Of a DNA stretch of 38,617 nucleotides, positions 25,541 to 34,671 are shown one piece after another. Made by a program: the position numbers and the translations under genes. The notes under the pieces were generated by a model. The model saw only the letters and a program-made list of their open reading frames with translations, was not told the origin of the DNA and made no database searches. The stretch is from Sphingobacterium cavernae (lineage in GTDB: Bacteria; Bacteroidota; Bacteroidia; Sphingobacteriales; Sphingobacteriaceae): the NCBI RefSeq assembly GCF_008520265.1, contig NZ_VIQM01000045.1, positions 1 to 38,617 of the forward strand, given 5' to 3'. The first letter of the stretch is position 1; each line of letters opens with the position of its first letter.

Positions 25541-26416
25541 TTAATCATTTCCTATTAAAAATATATTTTTTTCGGTTTTAGGTACAATATTTAAGTCCTG
25601 TGCTTTACTAAACATGGACTCTATTGCTTTTCTACCCAAATCCCCCAAATCAACTGAATATTGATTTACATACAATTCAATATGTTTGTACATTACCGAT
25701 TCTTCCATTTCTTGGGCATGAAAACGGATGTAGTCAATTCCTGATTTTGGATTTGCAAATGCATATTCTACACTTTGACGGATTAAGCGATTTACTTTTT
25801 CTTTTATTTCTTTCGGTAAATCTCTTCGTATGACAATACCGCCCAAAGGAATCGGACTTTCTGTCGTCCTTTCCCAGAACTCTCCGAGATCAATTACCTT
25901 AAATAGTCCTTTATCTTGGTATGTGAAACGATTTTCATGAATAATTAATCCCAAATCAATATCTCCGCTCAATAAAGCCGATTCAATATTTGAGAAAACT
26001 AAAATTTCTTTATTCTGCAAACCCGGATAAACCAAGCCCAATAAGAAATTTGCTGTTGTATATTTTCCAGGAATACCTATTTTAAGATGTTGAAATTCTT
26101 CAGGAAGATTTTGTCCTGCGTAAGAAGAAAGCTTTTCGGCTAATTCTTGATTTTTTGTTATTAATAACGGACCTACACCAAATCCCAAAGCAGAACCAGC
26201 ATCCAACAACTCGTAATCTTTTACTGCATAAGCAAAAGCATGATAACTTAGTTTGGTAATAGCTAACTCTTTATTAAAAGCTTTTTGGTTTAAAGTTTCG
26301 ACATCATGATACTCTACGTTGAAATCTAAACCTTCTGTATCGATTTTATGATGAATTAGCGCATCGAAAATAAACGTATCATTGGGGCAAGGTGAAAAAC
26401 CTAAACTTAATTTCAT
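25541..26416 (-). CDS. mqnD: 1,4-dihydroxy-6-naphthoate synthase MqnD
   Basis: This 291-residue enzyme of the futalosine menaquinone pathway converts cyclic dehypoxanthine futalosine to 1,4-dihydroxy-6-naphthoate. It has the periplasmic-binding-protein-like fold used by MqnA/MqnD. MKLSLGFSPCPNDTFIFDAL at the N-terminus and ALGFGVGPLLITK are diagnostic for MqnD, as are GKYTTANFLLGL and IHENRFTYQDKGL. The other mqn genes are not in the window, which is usual because they are scattered. It indicates menaquinone-based respiration. It lies 87 bases downstream of the small membrane protein gene and may share its transcript. Confidence 0.93.
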   Translation of the reverse strand: MKLSLGFSPCPNDTFIFDALIHHKIDTEGLDFNVEYHDVETLNQKAFNKELAITKLSYHAFAYAVKDYELLDAGSALGFGVGPLLITKNQELAEKLSSYAGQNLPEEFQHLKIGIPGKYTTANFLLGLVYPGLQNKEILVFSNIESALLSGDIDLGLIIHENRFTYQDKGLFKVIDLGEFWERTTESPIPLGGIVIRRDLPKEIKEKVNRLIRQSVEYAFANPKSGIDYIRFHAQEMEESVMYKHIELYVNQYSVDLGDLGRKAIESMFSKAQDLNIVPKTEKNIFLIGND

Positions 26417-26503
26417 CGTATTATACTTTATATTTTGTCATTCCGTCGATAGAATGAAGCGTCTATTAAAAATTTCTATACGGTACTCAGGATAAATAGA
26501 ATC

Positions 26504-26767
26504 TTAAATTTTCAACTTCGTTGCGACAATCAAAAACAGCATCGCTAAGAACGTAATTAAAACTACTCCTTTAGATTGTGAGACCTTACCTGCACGATAA
26601 CCGAAACGAACAATAATTAAATTAATAACCACCGCTAGGATATAAAAAGCGATAGGTTTATCAGGAAAAGAGGATTGTTGTAGTGTCGTATAGTTCATAA
26701 CCAAATACGCAACAAGTGGTGCTAATGCACCAATAACTACTCCTGCTAACAAAGAGTCTTTTTGCAT
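26504..26767 (-). CDS. Small membrane protein coupled to surE
   Basis: This 87-residue hydrophobic protein has three predicted membrane segments (about 7-25, 38-56 and 66-86). There is a short basic loop (RFGYRAGKVSQSKG) between the second and third. I do not recognise a characterised family. Its ATG overlaps the surE stop by one base (TAATG at 26769-26765), so its translation is coupled to surE. Function unknown. Confidence 0.75.
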   Translation of the reverse strand: MQKDSLLAGVVIGALAPLVAYLVMNYTTLQQSSFPDKPIAFYILAVVINLIIVRFGYRAGKVSQSKGVVLITFLAMLFLIVATKLKI

Positions 26768-27546
26768 TATTTCACATCAAAAGACCAAGAATTCAACTCA
26801 GGAATAGCATGATGTGCCGTCATATCGAATTGCGTCGGTACGATAGAAGCATAACCATTATTTATGGCGTGCACATCCGTATCTTCTCCACGATCAACCC
26901 AATCGTAGCGACCTGTCATCCAGTAATAATCACGGTGATGCGGATCTACACGGTATTCAAATTCTTCCACCCAATTGCCATTAGCTTGTCTACAGATTTT
27001 GACACCTTGTATACCTTTTTCGATATGCGGAAAGTTTACATTCAATAATGTTCCTTTTGGTAATCCATTTTTCAAGACCTGCTCAGCAATACTAGATACA
27101 TACGAACGCGTATGCGAAAAATCAGCAGCATGAGAAAAATCATCCAGTGAAAAACCTATTGATGGAATACCTTCAATAGCACCTTCAACCGCAGCAGACA
27201 TCGTCCCAGAATACAATACATTGATAGAATAATTCAAACCGTGATTGATTCCAGATACACATAGGTCAGGTTTCTTATCTTTGAAGATGCGATCTACTGC
27301 TAACTTTACACAGTCAACAGGAGTGCCCGAGCATTTGTACATTTCTATGCCGTCGTACAGTTCGATTTTATCTAGACGTAATGGTTTTCCAATTGTAATC
27401 GCGTGGCCCATTCCAGATTGTGGCCCATCAGGAGCTACCACTACCACATTGCCCAACTTTTGCATTTCTTCTAGCAACACCTTTATTCCTGGTGCTGTTA
27501 TCCCATCATCGTTGACAACTAAGATTGTCGGTTTTTCATTTGCCAT
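26767..27546 (-). CDS. surE: 5'/3'-nucleotidase SurE
   Basis: This 259-residue metal-dependent nucleoside-monophosphate phosphatase acts in the cytoplasm in nucleotide salvage and stationary-phase survival. The metal ligands are visible as D13-D14 (VVNDDG), S44 (PQSGMGHA) and N101 (SGINHGLN). NVLYSGTMSAAVEG is a standard SurE motif. It starts at ATG 27546-27544; 617 bases of non-coding DNA separate it from divergent susC. It leads a minus-strand unit with the 87-residue membrane protein and possibly mqnD. Confidence 0.95.
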   Translation of the reverse strand: MANEKPTILVVNDDGITAPGIKVLLEEMQKLGNVVVVAPDGPQSGMGHAITIGKPLRLDKIELYDGIEMYKCSGTPVDCVKLAVDRIFKDKKPDLCVSGINHGLNYSINVLYSGTMSAAVEGAIEGIPSIGFSLDDFSHAADFSHTRSYVSSIAEQVLKNGLPKGTLLNVNFPHIEKGIQGVKICRQANGNWVEEFEYRVDPHHRDYYWMTGRYDWVDRGEDTDVHAINNGYASIVPTQFDMTAHHAIPELNSWSFDVK

Positions 27547-27998
27547 AGTGTAAAGTTAGGGAATAAATATAATTTGTTATTTCTGGAATAATATAATTGA
27601 TCAATTTAATACTTTTTAAAAAATATAAAAGATAATGCTCATATTACTTTTAACCTAAGAGTAATAGTTTGATATGTAATATCATAATCCTTTAATCAAT
27701 AGTTCTCAACATTATTAACCTTGCTATTAAATACGAGATCATTATTGTAATCCATTAACAATTTGTTGCAAACGAATTTGACATTAAATTTTATAAAATT
27801 TACCCTATCTATTTTTATGTTTTACTAATAATAGGCTTAATAGTTTTAGCCTAATACTAATCATCAATTGATTAAATTAAATTTAAACCCCTTTCCTACA
27901 GGAATATAACAAAAAACACGATTTATTTTCAAACAAATCATTAACTATTTCGTTTCCAATATGTGGAAAACAGTTAAAATCTAACAACTAAAAAACCT

Positions 27999-28049
27999 AT
28001 GAAACCGAAGAAAACATTTAAGTTTTATATTAATTATTACATCGTATAA
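27999..28049 (+). other. 16-codon mini-ORF in the susC leader
   Basis: ATG at 27999 to TAA at 28047-28049 encodes MKPKKTFKFYINYYIV, basic then hydrophobic. It ends one base before a palindrome and 115 bases before the susC start. It may be a leader peptide, the remnant of an earlier N-terminus, or chance; AT-rich DNA offers many short frames. Confidence 0.25.
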
Positions 28050-28050
28050 C

Positions 28051-28071
28051 GAAAATTAAAATTTAATTTTC
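28051..28071 (+). repeat. Palindrome directly after the mini-ORF
   Basis: GAAAATTAA (28051-28059) and TTAATTTTC (28063-28071) form a 9-bp, AT-rich stem with loop AAT, followed by a T/A-rich stretch. It could be a weak terminator or attenuator, but low GC makes it unstable. Confidence 0.4.
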
Positions 28072-28108
28072 TATATTTATCTATTGAAATCAAAAAATCT
28101 AAACAATA

Positions 28109-28139
28109 AGATTGATAATAATCAATCTAGATAATCAAT
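28109..28139 (+). repeat. Palindrome and direct repeat just upstream of the second susC
   Basis: AGATTGAT (28109-28116) and ATCAATCT (28121-28128) form a perfect 8-bp inverted repeat with a 4-base spacer, ending 35 bases before the susC ATG. ATAATCAAT occurs at 28118-28126 and again at 28131-28139. It may be an operator or a leader hairpin. Confidence 0.45.
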
Positions 28140-28163
28140 TTAATTTAAACTTTTAATTACTTT

Positions 28164-31100
28164 ATGATGACTTATTTAAATCCACCTGAAGGATTTAAAA
28201 GGTTTGTATGGATTTCTAGCGCAGTCATGTGTTGCTTACTATCAGCAACAAATAATGGCTATGCAAATTCCAACGAATCTTTAAAAACCCATTCTCCGCA
28301 AGAAACAATCAATGTTAAGGGCGTAGTTAGAAATCTAACAACAAATCAACCTATTGCTGGAGTAACCGTCTCCATCTCCGGTACATCTATTGCTACCACT
28401 ACAAATATAAACGGTCAATACGAACTTAAAAATGTGCCTAAAAATGGGCAAATAACATTTTCTATGATAGGTATGACTCCATTAACAGAGAATGTAGATG
28501 GACGACTGACTATCAACGCTAATCTAAACTCGGAAAGTGAAAATATTGACGAAGTTATTGTTGTTGGTTATGGAACGCAGAAAAAATCAGTTGTATCAGG
28601 AGCTGTAACTGCAGTAAAAGGAGATGAACTAGCAAAATCATCATCAGTTAATTTGTCTAACGGACTAGCAGGTAGACTTCCAGGAGTAACCGCTATGCAA
28701 AGCAGTGGAGAACCAGGATATGATGGATCAAACATTCGAATTCGTGGTATCAATTCATTAGCGGGTGGTAACTCTAGCCCTCTTATCGTAATTGATGGTG
28801 TGCCAAGTAGAGCGGGGGGAATTGACCGTATTAATCCTAACGATATAGAAAGTGTTTCGGTATTAAAAGATGCATCTGCTGCAATTTATGGTTCTCGAGC
28901 CGGTAATGGTGTAATTTTGATAACTACTAAACAAGGTAAATCGGGTAAGCCACAGCTTTCATATGATGCATTTTATGGCCTTCAGCGTCCAACAAGAACC
29001 CCAAAAATGGCTGGATCACCAGAGTATGCTGAAATATTAAATGAACTTAGAATTTTTGGTACAGACCTTGATCCGCAATATTGGGATGCTGCGTGGAATG
29101 GCTTAAAAACAACAGGTTCATATATCAGAACTGATAAAGATGGGACTATTAATGCTGCATTCACCCCGGATGAAATTGAAAAATTTAAGGATGGCTCTGA
29201 TCCATATAGGTATCCGAATACAGACTGGTTTGATGAAGTAATGAAAAACTGGTCTCCACAACAAAGACATAATATTCAAATCAATGGTGGCGGGGAGAAT
29301 ACAACATATTTAGCGTCTTTAGGTTATACAAATCAAGATGCGTTCTATAAAAAGTCCGCCACATACTATAACCAATATGATTTAAGGTTAAATATTGAGA
29401 GTAAAATCAATGATTACCTTACGGCGACAATTAACATACTCGGAAGAGAAGAAGATCGTAACTTTCCTACAGTTGGTGCAGGTGATATTTTTAGATTTTT
29501 AATGCGTGGTCGACCTAATGAGCCTGCTTTTTGGCCAAATGGCGAACCTGGTCCAGCAATTGAGTATGGATATAACCCAGTAGTTTCCACGACAGACCTA
29601 ACGGGTTTCAATAAAACTATTGATGATTATTTACAAACAACGGGTAAAATTGATTTCAAAATTCCTGGTGTAGAAGGTTTGAAAGTAACAGGATCGGCTG
29701 CTTTGGATAAATCTTGGAAAAGAGGTAAAAACTGGCGTACACCATGGACATTATATAGTTGGGACAAATCCACTTTACTGGATGATGGAACCCCAAGTCT
29801 GACGGGATCAATAAGCTCTCCCTTTACTGATGCACGATTATCAGAAACAATGGCAAACCGTTTAGGCATAAACCTTACGGGAATGGTCACATATGATAAA
29901 GTAATTAACGATAACCATACTCTTTCACTTTTGGCTGGTGTTACCAGAGAAACAGATAAAAGCAGTGGTTTTAATGCATTTAGGCGTTATTTCTTATCAA
30001 CATTAATTCCTGAATTATCATTTGGTGAAAATAAAGAACAAACAATTGGTGTTAATGATATATTCACACGTGCTAGGCTAAGTTATTTTGGAAGGGCCAA
30101 TTATAATTACCAAGAAAAATACCTGGCTGAATTCTTGTGGCGCGTGGATGGATCTTATATCTTTCCTGAAGATAGAAGATTCGGTTTCTTTCCAGGAGTA
30201 TCAGTTGGTTGGGTATTGTCGAAAGAAGACTTCTTCCGTGATAATGTGCAATTTATAAACAACTTAAAAATCAGAGGTTCTTGGGGTCAAATGGGAGCTG
30301 AGGCTTATTATAACGATGCTTTACAGGAATTTAAATTCTTTACGTTAATGAATACAGGTTCTGGAGTATTCAATGATGAAGTCGTAAAAACACTTTGGGA
30401 GGCTAACGTACCGAATGAAAATTTCACTTGGGAAGTGGCAAATAATACCAACGTAGGACTTGATGCAACTTTCCTGAATAATAAGTTCACGTTTACATTT
30501 GATTATTTTTATAACCAAAGATCAAATATTCTTGCTCAAAGACTAGCGTCTGTACCAGAGAGTACAGGAATTCCCTCAGCAAATTTGCCTCCAGAAAATA
30601 TTGGAAAAGTTAAAAATGCAGGTTATGAGTTTAGTCTAAATTACCAAAATAACATTAATGATTTCACATTTGGAGTCGGTTTAAATGGTGGATATGCTAA
30701 AAATAAAGTTATATTTTTTGATGAAATCCCCGGAGCTCCAGAATGGCAACGCGCTACAGGAAGAGTTACTGGTGCATGGTTGTTGTATCAATATGATGGT
30801 GTATTTAAGGATATAGCAGCAGTAAATGCAAATACATTAGATTATAGCGCAGTAACAGGGGGTGCAGATTTAAGGCCAGGGGATATGAAATTTGTTGATT
30901 ACAACAATGATGGTAAAATAAATGGTGATGATTTAGTACGTATGGACAAAAATAGCACCCCTACTTTTACTGGAGGTTTAAATCTAAACGCTGCATACAA
31001 AGGTTTTGATTTAACAGTCTTGATGCAAGGTGCTACAGGTGGTTTACAAATGATTGGAATTACCGAATCTGGTGATATAGGTAATTACCTCGATTGGTCT

Positions 31101-31439
31101 TATCAGAATCGTTGGAGTATAGATAACCCAAGTGATGTATTCCCACGTTTGAGTAACAGAAATACTGCATATTATCAAGATGGAAGTAAAGCCCTAAACA
31201 ATACATACTGGGTGAAAAACAACAATTATTTAAGGTTAAAAAATATTGAGCTTGGCTATACAATAAATCCGGAAATTACCAATAAAATCGGTGTAAAAGG
31301 ATTAAGAGTATATATGAATGGCATCAACTTATTCACATTTGACAAAATAAAAATATGGGATCCTGAATCAACCAATAACAGTGGTCAATATTATCCTCAG
31401 GCCAAAGTCATCAATTTCGGATTAAAGGCAACCCTCTAA
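28164..31439 (+). CDS. SusC/RagA-family TonB-dependent outer-membrane transporter (locus 2)
   Basis: This 1091-residue protein has a signal-peptide-like hydrophobic segment (about 13-35, ending NNGYAN) and a carboxypeptidase-regulatory-like domain (about 49-122; INVKGVVRNLTTNQPIAGVT). The classic TonB box/plug junction IDEVIVVGYGTQKK lies at about 128-141. A plug with IRGINSLAGG, SPLIVIDGVPS and SVLKDASAAIYGSRAGNGVI follows, then the barrel. No STN domain. It imports oligosaccharides together with the SusD encoded 70 bases downstream. Its neighbours kduI and kduD suggest a uronate-containing ligand, which is inference. ATG codons at residues 1 and 2 are both possible. Confidence 0.95.
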   Translation: MMTYLNPPEGFKRFVWISSAVMCCLLSATNNGYANSNESLKTHSPQETINVKGVVRNLTTNQPIAGVTVSISGTSIATTTNINGQYELKNVPKNGQITFSMIGMTPLTENVDGRLTINANLNSESENIDEVIVVGYGTQKKSVVSGAVTAVKGDELAKSSSVNLSNGLAGRLPGVTAMQSSGEPGYDGSNIRIRGINSLAGGNSSPLIVIDGVPSRAGGIDRINPNDIESVSVLKDASAAIYGSRAGNGVILITTKQGKSGKPQLSYDAFYGLQRPTRTPKMAGSPEYAEILNELRIFGTDLDPQYWDAAWNGLKTTGSYIRTDKDGTINAAFTPDEIEKFKDGSDPYRYPNTDWFDEVMKNWSPQQRHNIQINGGGENTTYLASLGYTNQDAFYKKSATYYNQYDLRLNIESKINDYLTATINILGREEDRNFPTVGAGDIFRFLMRGRPNEPAFWPNGEPGPAIEYGYNPVVSTTDLTGFNKTIDDYLQTTGKIDFKIPGVEGLKVTGSAALDKSWKRGKNWRTPWTLYSWDKSTLLDDGTPSLTGSISSPFTDARLSETMANRLGINLTGMVTYDKVINDNHTLSLLAGVTRETDKSSGFNAFRRYFLSTLIPELSFGENKEQTIGVNDIFTRARLSYFGRANYNYQEKYLAEFLWRVDGSYIFPEDRRFGFFPGVSVGWVLSKEDFFRDNVQFINNLKIRGSWGQMGAEAYYNDALQEFKFFTLMNTGSGVFNDEVVKTLWEANVPNENFTWEVANNTNVGLDATFLNNKFTFTFDYFYNQRSNILAQRLASVPESTGIPSANLPPENIGKVKNAGYEFSLNYQNNINDFTFGVGLNGGYAKNKVIFFDEIPGAPEWQRATGRVTGAWLLYQYDGVFKDIAAVNANTLDYSAVTGGADLRPGDMKFVDYNNDGKINGDDLVRMDKNSTPTFTGGLNLNAAYKGFDLTVLMQGATGGLQMIGITESGDIGNYLDWSYQNRWSIDNPSDVFPRLSNRNTAYYQDGSKALNNTYWVKNNNYLRLKNIELGYTINPEITNKIGVKGLRVYMNGINLFTFDKIKIWDPESTNNSGQYYPQAKVINFGLKATL

Positions 31440-31494
31440 TCGTTAACCTATAAATTTATTAAAGATGAAAAACACAAATTTAAGCGAAATATTT

Positions 31495-31500
31495 AGGAGG
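31495..31500 (+). promoter_or_regulatory. Strong Shine-Dalgarno deciding the susD start
   Basis: AGGAGG lies 9 bases before the ATG at 31510. It is the only full consensus Shine-Dalgarno I found ahead of a gene in this window, and it argues that the second susD starts at 31510 rather than the in-frame ATG at 31465. Confidence 0.55.
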
Positions 31501-31509
31501 TTAAAATTG

Positions 31510-33420
31510 ATGAAAATACAATCATCTATTACCTCCAAATCAGCTATATATACAAGAAAACTGTTTGTTGCGACAGCAACAGTTTTAGCACTGCAATCGT
31601 GCAATACTGATTTTATGAATGTAACTCCACCAAACCAATTGGTGGCGGATATAGTATGGAATGATGCACTCACTGCTCAAGCTTATATTAATGATATTTA
31701 TAATGGATTTGAACAAGGAGGGTTTAGCGAACAAATGCTTGCATCTGTCTCAGATGAAGCTATGTTTACACATCCAGGGCGAGGAATTGATATAGTTAAT
31801 AGTGGAGCCTCGAATCCTACTTCACTTGGATGGGTACACGGCACTTGGGCATGGGGAAGAATGTATATATACATCAGATTTTGTAATGTAGCTATTCAAC
31901 AACTAAACAGTGCAGATAACAAAATCACAGATCAAGATTTAAAAGAAAAAATGCTTGGTCAAGTACACTTTTTGAGAGCATATTACTATCAACAACTATT
32001 ACGCTATTATGGCGGTATTCCTCTAGTTGATAAAGTGTATACCATTACAGACGATATGAATTTGGCAAGAAATACATATGAAGAATGTGTGAATTTTATT
32101 CTTAAAGACTGTGAAGAAGCCTATAAATTTCTTAACGGTAAAAGCATGGAAAAAGGTCGTGCAACAGCTTTGGCCGCTTTAGCCGTAAAAGCGAGAGTGT
32201 TACTATATGCAGCTAGTGATCAACATGTATCTACAAAACTAAAAGCAAAAGTACCTACCATTTCAGACGATATGATGCCAATTTTAGCATATACATCTGG
32301 AAATCAACAAGAGCGTTATAGAGCCGCGCAAGCAGCAGCTAAAGCTGTAATGGATGCATCTTTAGGTTATAAATTGGATTTAATTGCTCCTGTAAGTGCA
32401 ACAGAAGGACAAAATAATTACAAAAGTATAGCAATGGGTGGTGGAAGTAAAGCTCCTAATATAGATCCTGCTGCTGCTTCGGAATTAATATACGCTAAAT
32501 ATTTTATTGCTGAAGCATCTTCTACTCATGGTCTCCATAACGGGCCTAACGGATACAAAAATTGGGCAGGAAATACACCAATAGGACTCCTTGTTGATGA
32601 TTATCAAATGGTAGATGGAACAACTTTTAGTTGGAATAATCCTCAACACAAGGCTGATCCATATAAAAATAGAGATCCTCGATTTTATGCAACTGTACTT
32701 TACGATGGTGCCAAATGGAAGCCAAGAAATCGAATTTCTCCAGAAGCAGGGGATACTACTAATCGAATTCAAACGGGAATGTATGATATTATAGATCCAA
32801 AGGATGGTTTAAAAACTATACCAGGAATTGATACAAGAGGTGGAAGTATTGAAAGCTGGAATGGTAGCTGGACGGGGTATTATTATCACAAATTCATCGA
32901 TCCCGATCCAAATATTGTAGACGCAAATAGCTTCCAATTAATCCCTTGGCCTTTCTTTAGGTATACCGAAGCGGTATTAAATTACGTAGAAGCAAGTATC
33001 GAACTTGGCGAAACTACTGTAGCTAGAGATTGGTTAAATAAAATTAGATTCAGAGCGGGTATGCCAGCGGTTACGACAACAGATCAAAACCAATTAAGAG
33101 AAATCTATAGACACGAACGTAGAATAGAAATGGCTTATGAAGAACACCGCTATCATGATGTACGTAGATGGTTAATTGCAGCCGAGACTGTTGGTAGAAA
33201 GGTAACTTACATCAAAGTAACTGGGAAATTTAAGCCAGGTAAAACAATGACATTACCTTATCGTCATGACCCTACTGTATATGATTATACGTATACACCT
33301 GTAGTTGACAACTCACAAGAGAATAGATCTTGGAACAATAATTTATATTTCAGGCCTTTGCACAGAGATGAATTAAACAAGAATAATTTATTAAAACAAA
33401 ATCCTGGATATCCACAGTAA
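31510..33420 (+). CDS. SusD/RagB-family outer-membrane lipoprotein (locus 2)
   Basis: From the ATG at 31510 this is a 636-residue lipoprotein (MKIQSSITSKSAIYTRKLFV) with lipobox LALQSC (C31). An in-frame ATG at 31465 would add 15 residues and make an unusually long signal peptide; the AGGAGG before 31510 supports the shorter form. SusD landmarks are VHFLRAYYYQQLLRYYGGIP and the C-terminal PFFRYTEAVLNYVEASIELGE, NKIRFRAGMP and HERRIEMAYEEHRYHDVRRW. It is the lid of the locus-2 SusC. A strong terminator overlaps its stop codon, so the SusCD transcript ends here. Confidence 0.93.
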   Translation: MKIQSSITSKSAIYTRKLFVATATVLALQSCNTDFMNVTPPNQLVADIVWNDALTAQAYINDIYNGFEQGGFSEQMLASVSDEAMFTHPGRGIDIVNSGASNPTSLGWVHGTWAWGRMYIYIRFCNVAIQQLNSADNKITDQDLKEKMLGQVHFLRAYYYQQLLRYYGGIPLVDKVYTITDDMNLARNTYEECVNFILKDCEEAYKFLNGKSMEKGRATALAALAVKARVLLYAASDQHVSTKLKAKVPTISDDMMPILAYTSGNQQERYRAAQAAAKAVMDASLGYKLDLIAPVSATEGQNNYKSIAMGGGSKAPNIDPAAASELIYAKYFIAEASSTHGLHNGPNGYKNWAGNTPIGLLVDDYQMVDGTTFSWNNPQHKADPYKNRDPRFYATVLYDGAKWKPRNRISPEAGDTTNRIQTGMYDIIDPKDGLKTIPGIDTRGGSIESWNGSWTGYYYHKFIDPDPNIVDANSFQLIPWPFFRYTEAVLNYVEASIELGETTVARDWLNKIRFRAGMPAVTTTDQNQLREIYRHERRIEMAYEEHRYHDVRRWLIAAETVGRKVTYIKVTGKFKPGKTMTLPYRHDPTVYDYTYTPVVDNSQENRSWNNNLYFRPLHRDELNKNNLLKQNPGYPQ

Positions 33421-33453
33421 ATAATAAACCCCTCAAATGAGGGGTTTATTATT
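33420..33453. terminator. Terminator after the second susD
   Basis: AATAATAAACCCCTCA (33420-33435) and TGAGGGGTTTATTATT (33438-33453) are perfect 16-base arms around AA. The left arm takes in the last base of the susD stop. It lies between converging susD and the CsbD gene (stop at 33466) and can serve both. Confidence 0.85.
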
Positions 33454-33465
33454 GATATTCGTAAA

Positions 33466-33654
33466 TTAACCTAAACCTTTTAACCAGTCTACTACTTCTT
33501 CACGAGCTTTACCTAATTTTTGTTGAAGGCGACCCAATAATTCATCGTCCTTACCTTCTTCGTATTTCAAATCATCATCTGTAAGTTCAGCATATTCTTG
33601 CTTTACTTTACCCTTCCATTCATTCCACTTTCCTTTTAAATCTAACTTATCCAT
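33466..33654 (-). CDS. CsbD-family stress-response protein
   Basis: This 62-residue, highly charged, helical protein has [24 protein letters not shown], the standard CsbD motif, followed by [22 protein letters not shown]. CsbD proteins are abundant under general stress in many bacteria, with no known enzymatic role. It sits on the opposite strand between the SusCD pair and the kdu operon, divergent from kduI across 177 bases. It is probably an independent stress gene rather than part of the carbohydrate locus. Confidence 0.92.
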   Translation of the reverse strand: MDKLDLKGKWNEWKGKVKQEYAELTDDDLKYEEGKDDELLGRLQQKLGKAREEVVDWLKGLG

Positions 33655-33768
33655 AGTTGTGTGTTTTAGTGTTTTTGAATTATCTTATTAAAAGAACAAC
33701 ACAAACGAACACTAGTTTGTCACAAATCTGTTACGAAATCGTTGCAAATGCTGGATTTAGAAATGGTA

Positions 33769-33800
33769 TTGGTTTTCTTCAAAGTAAAGGTCTAATTTTA
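33769..33800 (+). promoter_or_regulatory. Candidate promoter of the kdu operon
   Basis: TTG (33769-33771), a 21-base spacer and TAATTTTA (33793-33800, one mismatch to TAnnTTTG) lie 31 bases before the kduI ATG. This fits the phylum's sigma-70 pattern but is not perfect. Confidence 0.35.
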
Positions 33801-33831
33801 AAGTAATAACCAAGATTAAAAAATAATTAGT

Positions 33832-34671
33832 ATGACATTCGAATCTAGATATGCTATTGGTCCTAATGAGTATAAAAATTTGGACACAAAAGGACTTCGC
33901 GAAAATTTTCTAATTGAAAAATTATTTACCGAAGATGACATTCATTTTGTGTATACCCACTATGACCGTTATATGGCGGGAGGAGCTTTTCCTGTAAATA
34001 AAAAAGTAAAATTAGAAACCATAGAACCGCTTTTAAAAGAGCCTTATTTCTTATCTAGACGTGAATTAGGAATTATAAATGTAGGCGGTAGTGGTCAGGT
34101 GGAGGTAGATGGAGAAGTTTATGAATTGAAAAACAAAGAAGCCCTTTACATAGGAAAAGGCGCTAAAGAAGTTTTTTTTAGCAGCGAAAATTCACAATCA
34201 CCCGCAAAGTTTTATCTAAACTCGACTCCAGCGCACCACAGTTATCCCACAAAAAAAGTAACAAAAGCAGAAGCGAACAAATTAGAATTAGGCACATTAG
34301 AAACTGCCAATCACCGTACAATTAACCAAATGCTGTTGCATACTGTGATACAAACTTGTCAGTTGCAAATGGGTATGACAGAATTGAAAACTGGTTCTGT
34401 GTGGAATACGATGCCTTCGCATACACATGATCGCCGTATGGAAGTGTATTTCTATTTTGAAGTACCAGAAGGGCAGGCTGTTTCACATTTTATGGGCCCT
34501 GTGGATGAAACACGCCACATTTGGATGCATAACGAGCAAGCAGTAATCTCGCCACCATGGTCTATTCACTCAGGTGCTGGTACAAGTAATTATACCTTTA
34601 TTTGGGGTATGGCTGGCGAAAATATGGATTACGACGACATGGACAAATCTGCAATTACAGACTTGAAATAA
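33832..34671 (+). CDS. kduI: 5-dehydro-4-deoxy-D-glucuronate isomerase KduI
   Basis: This 279-residue cupin-fold zinc isomerase converts 5-keto-4-deoxyuronate (DKI) to 2,5-diketo-3-deoxygluconate (DKII), the second step after unsaturated uronate release by polysaccharide lyases or unsaturated glucuronyl hydrolases. The metal-binding motif is PSHTHDRRMEVYFYFE. YMAGGAFPV, LSRRELGIINVGG and SGAGTSNYTFIWGMAGEN are diagnostic. Length is normal for the family. Its stop overlaps the next start by one base (TAATG at 34669-34673), and kduD is two genes on, so the operon carries both reactions from DKI to 2-keto-3-deoxygluconate. Confidence 0.96.
   Translation: MTFESRYAIGPNEYKNLDTKGLRENFLIEKLFTEDDIHFVYTHYDRYMAGGAFPVNKKVKLETIEPLLKEPYFLSRRELGIINVGGSGQVEVDGEVYELKNKEALYIGKGAKEVFFSSENSQSPAKFYLNSTPAHHSYPTKKVTKAEANKLELGTLETANHRTINQMLLHTVIQTCQLQMGMTELKTGSVWNTMPSHTHDRRMEVYFYFEVPEGQAVSHFMGPVDETRHIWMHNEQAVISPPWSIHSGAGTSNYTFIWGMAGENMDYDDMDKSAITDLK

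Larger units (their letters stand above)
27547..28163. promoter_or_regulatory. Divergent regulatory region between surE and the second susC
   Basis: This very AT-rich 617-base gap should hold the surE promoter and the control region of the second SusC operon. It contains the inverted pair TAGGCT (27832-27837)/AGCCTA (27848-27853) and a 16-codon mini-ORF (27999-28049). Two palindromes (28051-28071 and 28109-28128) and a short direct repeat lie near the susC start. I found no full TAnnTTTG box at a convincing distance from susC. No regulator gene or tRNA is present. Confidence 0.5.
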
